From Hydrogenophaga sp. NFH-34 (GTDB lineage Bacteria; Pseudomonadota; Gammaproteobacteria; Burkholderiales; Burkholderiaceae_C), in the NCBI RefSeq assembly GCF_021401345.1, contig NZ_JACBGE010000010.1:1-64000 (forward strand): a stretch of 64,000 bases of DNA, written 5' to 3'. How positions within the stretch are numbered: position 1 is the first letter of the stretch; the number at the start of each line of letters is the position of its first letter. The notes beneath the pieces were generated by a model, which was given only the letters and a program-made list of their open reading frames with translations, did no database searches and was not told the DNA's origin. Of the stretch, positions 57,806-64,000 are shown piece by piece. The position numbers were made by a program, and so were the translations under genes.

Positions 57806-59842
57806 TTAGGCTTTCTTGTCGTCGAGCGACTCAGGCGGGGTGAAGTCGAGCACCTCAAAATCGATGAGATTGCCTTCGGGCAGCGGATCGTGCGACGCGG
57901 GTGCGGGCGGCTTGGCCGTCGGCTCTACCGGCAAGCTGACCTCGGGCAAAGACGCCTCAAACGCAGCATTCTCGGACAGCTCGTCCAGATCGACGTCCAG
58001 CCCAAGCCGGGGTGAGGCCGGCGGGACCACATCCATCGGCTGGGTTTCGCGCCCCATATTGACGGAAACGCCCCCGGTCGCAGCACCGGCCTTCAAAGGT
58101 CGGATGGCCGTGTGCTGGAAATCGCTGCCCGGGACAGACGCCACCTCCTCGCGCTTGGCGACGTCTTTGGCGATGGCGTAGAGCAGCAGCAACTCGCGAT
58201 AGGCTTCAAGCCCGAACACCTCGCCCTCGCTCTCGCCGTCTTCCGACTCCCGGAAAATGGACTGCTCGATGACATCGAGTACGCGTGGCTGAGGCCACAG
58301 GGCCTGGATGCGGCTGAACGCAGCCTCATAGGTCTCCAGCCCACGGTTTTCTTCCGCGTACTGATCGAACGGCGGCGCGTCGGCGTTGAAATGCTGGTTG
58401 AAGTCTTCGCGCAGGCGGTCGTATTCCACGCGGCGCCCCAACTGGTGATACAGCCGGAACAGATCCAGATAAGCCAGCGGGCTGGGTTCGGCGCTGTCAA
58501 TAAGGTGGCTGCGCAGCACGCCGATGGCCTGTTCGTGTTCGCCGAGCGAAACAAAGAAGTCGGCCTGCTGCTGCACATCGAACAGCTCTTCCGTGGCCAC
58601 CGAACGCGACGCCGCCAGCATGCTGGGGGCAAACTCCTTGCGGTCCTGCGGTGCCCAACTGGCCGCGGATTGGGCGGTCAAACTCTGGTAGCCGTCGTCT
58701 GCCCCCAGATCGAGATCAAGGTCGAGCCCCGCCCCGCCCACCTTGGCCCCAAGCGTGGGCGCGACCTTGGCGCCAGCCGGCGCCACGGAGATATCGTCAC
58801 CCGCTTGCGCCTCGGCCCACCAAGCCTTGTCTTTGTCCTTCTTTTTCGCAGGAGCCGGCTTCTTGTCGTCTGGCTTGCGGGCCTCGCGCACGACCATGGT
58901 CTGGCGGCGACGCAGCAACCATGCGAGCAGCAGCAAGGCCACGAGCAGCAACAGGGCCAGACCCCAGACGGCATAACGCTGCCATTGCGACTGGTCCAGC
59001 TCGGCCTGCAAGGCCTGGATGCGCGCCTTGTCCTGGGCTTCCTGCTCGCGCAAGCCTTTGGACTCGGCTTCAAGCACCGCCAGCTTCTGGGCGTCTCGCA
59101 GCACGTCTTCGGGCGCGGCGTTGATCGCCTTCCACAGCTGGCTGGCCGCCTGGCGCACCTCTTCCGAGCTTGCCGGTTCGCTCAGCAGGCTCAGCGAAAG
59201 GCGCAGCACGGGATCGCGGTCGATGGCCAAGCTCAGATCCACCGGTTCGAGCTGAAGGCGTGGTGCAGGTGCCGGCTGCTCGGGCCGGCGGACCACACTG
59301 CGCGGTGCCGCGCGGGCAGGAGCTCGGGCGGCGGTGGCCCCCGTCGCGGACGCTACCGAACCACTGTCCTGGCCCGAAGCGGTGGCCGGCGCCGTGTTCC
59401 CGGCCGCCGGTGTTCCGATGGCAGGGATCGGTGCCGCTACAGGCGGCGCCACCGGCAAGGCGCCAGACGACGATTCGGCAACCAGATCGGCGAGCAGCAC
59501 ATAGCGCCGCGAAAACGGCGAGGAACAGCCTGCCTGAACCTGCACCGTGACGATCGGCTCATTGACCGGCTGATTGACCTGAATGCGGATGCTCGCCCCC
59601 ACATCGGAGGCGCCGCCGATGGGCGTGCTGACGACGTTGCCGGGATTGATCACCGAGTCGCCGTAAAGCACCTCGGTCCGGATGCATTGCTCACCGATAT
59701 TTTCACCTGGCGCCAATGTGGCCTGGACGCGGATATCCAGCGGTCTGCCAATCACGGCCGCCCCGCTTTGCCGTCCCAAGCTCACCGCCGAACTGCTCAA
59801 GGCAGTTGATAGCAAAATACATCCCAGCCCGAAATGGCGCAC
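57806..59842 (-). CDS. fimV: FimV-like membrane protein
   Basis: This 678-residue protein resembles FimV, which organises the polar pili and motility apparatus. It has a signal peptide (LGCILLSTALSSSAVSLGRQ), an N-terminal periplasmic FimV-like region (VIGRPLDIRVQATLAPGENI), a Pro/Ala-rich linker, a coiled coil (LEAESKGLREQEAQDKARIQ) before one membrane helix (YAVWGLALLLLVALLLLAWL, about residue 300), and a long acidic cytoplasmic part with TPR-like repeats (QADFFVSLGEHEQAIGVLRS). A LysM domain is not obvious, so it is a shorter or divergent relative. Confidence 0.78.
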   Translation of the reverse strand: MRHFGLGCILLSTALSSSAVSLGRQSGAAVIGRPLDIRVQATLAPGENIGEQCIRTEVLYGDSVINPGNVVSTPIGGASDVGASIRIQVNQPVNEPIVTVQVQAGCSSPFSRRYVLLADLVAESSSGALPVAPPVAAPIPAIGTPAAGNTAPATASGQDSGSVASATGATAARAPARAAPRSVVRRPEQPAPAPRLQLEPVDLSLAIDRDPVLRLSLSLLSEPASSEEVRQAASQLWKAINAAPEDVLRDAQKLAVLEAESKGLREQEAQDKARIQALQAELDQSQWQRYAVWGLALLLLVALLLLAWLLRRRQTMVVREARKPDDKKPAPAKKKDKDKAWWAEAQAGDDISVAPAGAKVAPTLGAKVGGAGLDLDLDLGADDGYQSLTAQSAASWAPQDRKEFAPSMLAASRSVATEELFDVQQQADFFVSLGEHEQAIGVLRSHLIDSAEPSPLAYLDLFRLYHQLGRRVEYDRLREDFNQHFNADAPPFDQYAEENRGLETYEAAFSRIQALWPQPRVLDVIEQSIFRESEDGESEGEVFGLEAYRELLLLYAIAKDVAKREEVASVPGSDFQHTAIRPLKAGAATGGVSVNMGRETQPMDVVPPASPRLGLDVDLDELSENAAFEASLPEVSLPVEPTAKPPAPASHDPLPEGNLIDFEVLDFTPPESLDDKKA

Positions 59843-59918
59843 GTCGAAGTCCCTTCGTTCCTCTGTCGGAACATTTTGTCATAGCTTGCCCTGAACGCAG
59901 CACAAATAATACTTTCAC

Positions 59919-61439
59919 ATGACCGCTATCTTTTCCGTTGTTGGCATTGTTGGCACCGGTGCCATGGGGCGAGGTATTGCCCAGATGGCTGCCCAGGCTG
60001 GCAGCCAGATCGTATTGTTCGATCTTCAGTCCGGCGCAGCACAGGCTGCCCGCGATGCGCTGGCCGAAACCTGGCAGAAGCTGGTGGCCAAAGGCAAGCT
60101 TGATGCGGCCAAACAACAGTCTTATCTGGAGCGCATCCGTCTGGCCGAAACCTTGAGCGATCTGGGCCAATGCGATCTGGTCATTGAAGCCATCGTCGAA
60201 AAGCTGGAGGTCAAGCAGCGCCTGTTCAGCGAGCTCGAAGGCATCGTGCCAGCCACCACCGTTTTGGCCACCAATACCTCGTCGTTGTCGGTCACGGCCA
60301 TCGGCGCCGCTCTGCAGCACCCCCAGCGGCTGGCGGGCTATCACTTCTTCAACCCCGTGCCCCTGATGCGCGTGGTGGAGGTGATTGCCGGCATCAAGAC
60401 CGACCCGGCGGTGTGCCAGCGCCTGACCGACTACACCCGCCAATACGGCCATACCCCGGTGGTGGCCCAGGACACGCCCGGCTTCATCGTCAACCACGCC
60501 GGGCGCGGCTATGGCACCGAGGCGCTGCGCGTGGCGGGCGAGCGTGTGGCCGACTTTGCCACCATCGATCGCATTCTGCGCGACCAGATCGGCTTCAAGC
60601 TCGGCCCGTTCGAACTCATGGACCTCACGGCGCTGGACGTTTCGCACCCGGTCATGGAGTCCATCTACCGCCAGTATTACGACGAGCCGCGCTACCGGCC
60701 CAGCGTGATCACAGCCCAGCGGCTGGCCGGTGGTGTGGTCGGGCGCAAAGTGGGCGAAGGCTTTTATGCCTATCAAGAAGGCCAGGCCCAGGTGCCGGCC
60801 GAACCGCCGGTGCCGGTGGTGTCCGCCCTGCCGCCGGTCTGGGTGTCGCCCAAAGCCGCGCGCCGCGCCGAGCTCTACCAGTTGCTCAAAAACCTGGGGG
60901 CTGCGATCGAAACCGCCGCAGCGCCGTCTGCGCAGGCGCTGATCCTTGTCGCCCCGCTCGGGCACGACGTGACCACGCTGGCTGCCGTGGAGCGGCTGGA
61001 CCCGACCCGCACCGTCGGCATCGACATGATGCTGGAGGACGCGGCCACCAAGCGCCGCGTGCTGGCCACCAACCCCGCCACGCGGCCGGACATGCGTGAC
61101 GCGGCCCATGCCCTCTTCGCCAAGGATGGCAAACCGGTCAGCGTGATCCGCGACAGCGCCGGCTTCGTCAGCCAGCGCGTGGTGGCCACCATCGTGAACA
61201 TCGCCACCGACATGTGCCAGCAAGGCATCTGTTCGCCCGCCGATCTGGATGTGGCGGTCACGCTCGGCCTGGGTTATCCCATGGGGCCCCTGGCCCTGGG
61301 CGACCGTATCGGCCCGACCAACGTGCTGGAGATCCTGTTCAACCTGCAGACCGTCTATGGCGACCCGCGTTACCGCCCCTCGCCCTGGCTGCGCCGCCGC
61401 GGCGCACTGGGTTTGAGCCTGACGCACGAAGAGGCCTGA
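59919..61439 (+). CDS. 3-hydroxyacyl-CoA dehydrogenase
   Basis: This 506-residue NAD-dependent enzyme oxidises 3-hydroxyacyl-CoA in beta-oxidation or phenylacetate degradation (PaaH/PaaC-like). The NAD-binding motif is VGIVGTGAMGRGIAQ at the start. The catalytic His lies in RLAGYHFFNPVPLMRVVEV, and the PGFIVNHAGRGYGTEALRV and GPFELMDLTALDV segments follow. A second 3HCDH C-terminal domain occupies about residues 400-490, giving the two-domain length. It starts 77 bases from the divergent FimV-like gene. Confidence 0.9.
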   Translation: MTAIFSVVGIVGTGAMGRGIAQMAAQAGSQIVLFDLQSGAAQAARDALAETWQKLVAKGKLDAAKQQSYLERIRLAETLSDLGQCDLVIEAIVEKLEVKQRLFSELEGIVPATTVLATNTSSLSVTAIGAALQHPQRLAGYHFFNPVPLMRVVEVIAGIKTDPAVCQRLTDYTRQYGHTPVVAQDTPGFIVNHAGRGYGTEALRVAGERVADFATIDRILRDQIGFKLGPFELMDLTALDVSHPVMESIYRQYYDEPRYRPSVITAQRLAGGVVGRKVGEGFYAYQEGQAQVPAEPPVPVVSALPPVWVSPKAARRAELYQLLKNLGAAIETAAAPSAQALILVAPLGHDVTTLAAVERLDPTRTVGIDMMLEDAATKRRVLATNPATRPDMRDAAHALFAKDGKPVSVIRDSAGFVSQRVVATIVNIATDMCQQGICSPADLDVAVTLGLGYPMGPLALGDRIGPTNVLEILFNLQTVYGDPRYRPSPWLRRRGALGLSLTHEEA

Positions 61440-61442
61440 GCC

Positions 61443-62222
61443 ATGACCGCCAGCCTTCAAAGCCGCAGCCACGGCGCCACGATGGTGCTGACCATCAGCA
61501 ACCCCGAAAACCGCAATGCTCTGGGCCCGGAGATCTACGCTGCTGGTGTGGAAGCGCTCAACGCGGCCGAAAACAGCGCCGAGGTTCGCAGCGTCGTCAT
61601 CACGGGCGAAGGCAGCCACTTCTGCGCGGGCGGAAACTTGCAGCGGTTGCTGGCCAATCGCCAACAGCCGCCCGAGGTGCAAGCGCAAAGCATCGCCGGC
61701 CTGCACAGCTGGATCGAGACCATCCGCGCCTTCCCCAAACCGGTCATTGCCGCGGTTGAAGGGGCCTGTGCGGGGGCCGGGTTCTCGCTGGCGCTGTCCT
61801 GCGATCTCATCGTCGCGGCGCAGGATGCGGTGTTCGTCATGGCTTATGCCAACGTCGGTCTTTCGCCCGATGGCGGTGCCACCTGGAGCCTCACCCACGC
61901 CCTGCCCCGCGCCACGGCACTGCAGTTGCTGCTGTGCGGCGACCGCATCGATGCGCCGCGGCTGCAGGCGCTGGGTGTGATCAACAGCGTGACCGATCCC
62001 GGCCAGGCTCTTGACAGTGCCCTGGCGCTGGCCGAGCGCCTGAACCAGCGCGCGCCGAACGCGCTGACCAGCATCAAGGAACTGGTCAACGAGGCCGTGT
62101 CCGCACCGCTGCATGTGCAACTGACCACAGAGCGCGACCATTTCGTGCGCAACCTGCACCACACCAATGCCGGCGAAGGCATTGGTGCCTTCCTGGAAAA
62201 GCGGCGGCCGCAGTACCGCTGA
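61443..62222 (+). CDS. Enoyl-CoA hydratase/isomerase family protein
   Basis: This 259-residue crotonase-fold enzyme hydrates or isomerises enoyl-CoA. The oxyanion-hole segments are EGSHFCAGGNLQRLLA and VEGACAGAGFSLALSCDLIV. The second catalytic-region stretch FVMAYANVGLSPDGGATWSL has Asp-Gly in place of the Glu found in the classical hydratase. It begins three bases after the dehydrogenase and pairs with it. An oxepin-CoA hydrolase role of the alternative type is possible. Confidence 0.86.
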   Translation: MTASLQSRSHGATMVLTISNPENRNALGPEIYAAGVEALNAAENSAEVRSVVITGEGSHFCAGGNLQRLLANRQQPPEVQAQSIAGLHSWIETIRAFPKPVIAAVEGACAGAGFSLALSCDLIVAAQDAVFVMAYANVGLSPDGGATWSLTHALPRATALQLLLCGDRIDAPRLQALGVINSVTDPGQALDSALALAERLNQRAPNALTSIKELVNEAVSAPLHVQLTTERDHFVRNLHHTNAGEGIGAFLEKRRPQYR

Positions 62223-62348
62223 CGCACTTCGTCGTGCACCCGGACCCTCCGCGACGCCTGCGGGACAGGGCCGGGTGCTATCCCTGATGCAGCACGCCGT
62301 CCCCATGGCGACAATGTGCGCGCCCCTCAGTCACCCAGCAGACAGCAC

Positions 62349-63068
62349 ATGGACGAACCGATTCTGACAATGGAAGAACGCGAGGCGATCAACAGTGGTC
62401 GCTGGTTCCAAAGTCTTTCCCCTTCCCTGCGTCACGACATCCTGCGATGCGCCTACGTCAAGCGATTCAAGGACGGCGATCTGATCGTCGCCCGAGGCGA
62501 ACCACCCTCCGAATGGACGGCGGTGGCCAAGGGCGCCGTGCGGGTGAGTTCGACATCGCTGTCGGGCAAGCAGATCACGCTGACCTACGTCGAACCCGGC
62601 GTGTGGTTTGGCGATGTGGCGATGTTCGACGGCGACCGCCGCACGCACGATGCCTATGCGCATGGGGCGACCACGCTGCTGTGCGTGGCCCGCAACGACC
62701 TGCAAAAGATCCTCAGCCAGCACATCGAGCTGTACGAGGCGCTGATGCGGTTGCAGGCCCGGCGCATCCGCACGCTGTTCGGTCTGGTGGAAGACCTCAA
62801 CACCCTGCCCCTGCGGGCGCGCCTGGCCAAACAGTTGCTGCACCTGGTGCGCAGCTACGGCGTGCCCTGCCTGTCCGATGGCAACGAAATGCGCATCGGG
62901 CTGCAACTGGCGCAAGAGGAACTGGCCCAACTGCTGGGCGCCTCGCGTCAGCGCGTGAATCAGGAACTCAAGTCCATGGAGCGCGAGAACGCCATCCGCA
63001 TCGAGCAGGGTGGCCTCGTGATCCGCAACCGAGAGATGCTGCTGCGCATCGCCGAAGCCGAAAACTGA
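62349..63068 (+). CDS. Crp/Fnr-family transcriptional regulator
   Basis: This 239-residue regulator has a cyclic-nucleotide-binding-like N-terminal domain (RFKDGDLIVARGEPPSEWTA, LTYVEPGVWFGDVAMFDGDR) and a C-terminal Crp helix-turn-helix (LQLAQEELAQLLGASRQRVN, QELKSMERENAIRIEQGG). The N-terminal four-Cys motif of Fnr is absent, so it is not a canonical oxygen sensor. I prefer the ATG at 62349; a GTG at 62316 is also possible. A hairpin (GCACCCGG/CCGGGTGC, 62236-62278) lies in the gap before it. Confidence 0.86.
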   Translation: MDEPILTMEEREAINSGRWFQSLSPSLRHDILRCAYVKRFKDGDLIVARGEPPSEWTAVAKGAVRVSSTSLSGKQITLTYVEPGVWFGDVAMFDGDRRTHDAYAHGATTLLCVARNDLQKILSQHIELYEALMRLQARRIRTLFGLVEDLNTLPLRARLAKQLLHLVRSYGVPCLSDGNEMRIGLQLAQEELAQLLGASRQRVNQELKSMERENAIRIEQGGLVIRNREMLLRIAEAEN

Positions 63069-63102
63069 CGGGGTCCTGCCCCGCCCCAACCCTCGTGACC
63101 GC

Positions 63103-64000
63103 ATGACCGACACCCAGAACTTCACCGGCACGAGGCCGGTAGCTCCTCAACACGCCTTCGATGTCGACGCCCTCCAGCGCTGGCTCGCCGAACACCTCGA
63201 CGGCTTTGAAGGCCCCCTGTCGGTCGAGATGTTCAAGGGGGGACAGTCCAACCCCACCTACAAACTCATCACCCCGCAGCGCCTGTATGTGATGCGGGCC
63301 AAGCCGGGCCCGGTCGCCAAGCTGCTGCCGTCGGCCCACGCCATCGAGCGCGAGTTCCGCGTCATGAGCGCGCTGGCCCCCACTGGCGTGCCGGTGGCCC
63401 GCATGTACGCCCTGTGCGAAGACGAATCGGTCATCGGCCGCGCCTTCTATGTCATGGAATGCGTGCAAGGCCGCGTGCTGTGGGAGCAGTCCCTGCCGGA
63501 ACAGACGCCCACCGAACGCGCCGCCATCTACGATGAGATGAACCGCGTCATGGCGGCCCTGCACTCGGTCCGCCCTGCGGACGTGGGCTTGGCCGACTAC
63601 GGCAAGCCTGGCAACTACTTCGAGCGCCAGATCGGCCGCTGGAGCAAGCAGTACGTGGCCTCCATCACCGAGCCCATCGCCGAAATGGACCGGCTGATGG
63701 AATGGCTGCCGCAGAACATCCCGGCCATGGCGCGCGACGAATCGCTGGTGTCAGTGGTGCATGGCGACTACCGGCTCGACAACCTGATGTTCCACCCCAG
63801 CGAAGCCCGGGTGCTGGCCATCCTGGACTGGGAACTGTCCACGCTGGGCCATCCGCTGGCCGACTTCGCCTACCACTGCATGTCCTGGCACATTCCGCCC
63901 GGCGCCTTCCGTGGCATCGGCGGGTTGGATCTGCCGGCCCTGGGCATTCCCAGCGAAGCCGACTACATCGCCCGCTATTGCGAACGCACGGGTTTTGCCA
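63103..64000 (+). CDS. Aminoglycoside-phosphotransferase-like protein, partial
   Basis: The gene runs off the right edge; 299 codons are visible. The protein has the APH/choline-kinase fold: the ATP-binding segment FKGGQSNPTYKLITPQRLYV, FYVMECVQGRVLWEQ, the catalytic loop SVVHGDYRLDNLMFHP and the metal-binding AILDWELSTLGHPLADFAYH. Bacterial members beside acyl-CoA-pathway genes, as here, are usually acyl-CoA-related phosphotransferases of unknown substrate, not antibiotic-resistance enzymes. The start at 63103 lies 34 bases after the Crp-type regulator gene. Confidence 0.85.
   Translation, partial: MTDTQNFTGTRPVAPQHAFDVDALQRWLAEHLDGFEGPLSVEMFKGGQSNPTYKLITPQRLYVMRAKPGPVAKLLPSAHAIEREFRVMSALAPTGVPVARMYALCEDESVIGRAFYVMECVQGRVLWEQSLPEQTPTERAAIYDEMNRVMAALHSVRPADVGLADYGKPGNYFERQIGRWSKQYVASITEPIAEMDRLMEWLPQNIPAMARDESLVSVVHGDYRLDNLMFHPSEARVLAILDWELSTLGHPLADFAYHCMSWHIPPGAFRGIGGLDLPALGIPSEADYIARYCERTGFA

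Noticed and set aside
63103-64000. Aminoglycoside resistance gene
   Set aside because: The phosphotransferase fold is shared by many metabolic enzymes, and the neighbours are acyl-CoA genes. Nothing supports resistance.

Overview
The window comes from a high-GC betaproteobacterium. The run sodB, xseA, exbB, exbD, lpxK, Trm112-like gene, kdsB, adk and lexA, together with a Bug/TctC binding protein and aromatic-degradation genes, points to the Comamonadaceae (Hydrogenophaga/Acidovorax-like). That taxonomic call is inference from gene content.

Region 1 (1-27,250) is conjugative-element DNA. A small toxin-antitoxin pair and two unknown small genes lie at the left. Next comes a near-complete type IV secretion gene set of the genomic-island type (MPF-G, the ICEclc/PFGI-1/SXT-related families TIGR03743-TIGR03765). 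It runs on the minus strand from a PilL-like gene (23,403) to a TraG-N gene (1,404), mostly as tightly packed or overlapping genes. The block has the VirB4-like ATPase, the TraD coupling protein, a lytic transglycosylase, VirB7/8/9/10-like core proteins and three tandem TIGR03757-type paralogues. A MobH relaxase (TraI_2, HD-type) is transcribed the other way at 24,515-27,043. No integrase follows it. Instead there is a terminator and then a dif-like XerCD site.

Region 2 (27,260-34,201) is an apparently intact inovirus (filamentous phage) prophage flanked by two direct dif-like sites. On the minus strand it carries, in order, a single-stranded-DNA-binding protein, two small genes, a HUH replication initiator, a 42-residue lipoprotein, small membrane proteins, the major coat protein, a TspB/pIII-like adsorption protein, a 31-residue membrane protein, a DUF2523 (pVI-like) protein and a Zot/pI ATPase. 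Regulators lie on the plus strand at both ends. A 518-base non-coding region holds iteron-like repeats and a nested hairpin of about 160 nt. There is no phage integrase, so the host XerC/XerD recombinases presumably integrate it.

Region 3 (34,369-64,000) is ordinary chromosome: a basic-amino-acid ABC transporter with an AstE/AspA-like hydrolase gene inside the cluster; an EF-hand protein; an adenylate-cyclase/FHA protein; LdcA; a TadA-haloalkane-dehalogenase fusion; a 3-oxoacid CoA-transferase/LuxR/TctC/PcaC group for aromatic degradation; the sodB-xseA-exbBD-lpxK-kdsB-adk-lexA housekeeping set with two LexA boxes; a FimV-like protein; and a fatty-acid/phenylacetate-type group ending in a phosphotransferase cut by the window edge.

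The most noteworthy feature is the junction at dif. A conjugation module with its relaxase, and a filamentous prophage, abut at one Xer site, and no tyrosine or serine integrase gene is visible for either. I saw no rRNA, tRNA or CRISPR array.
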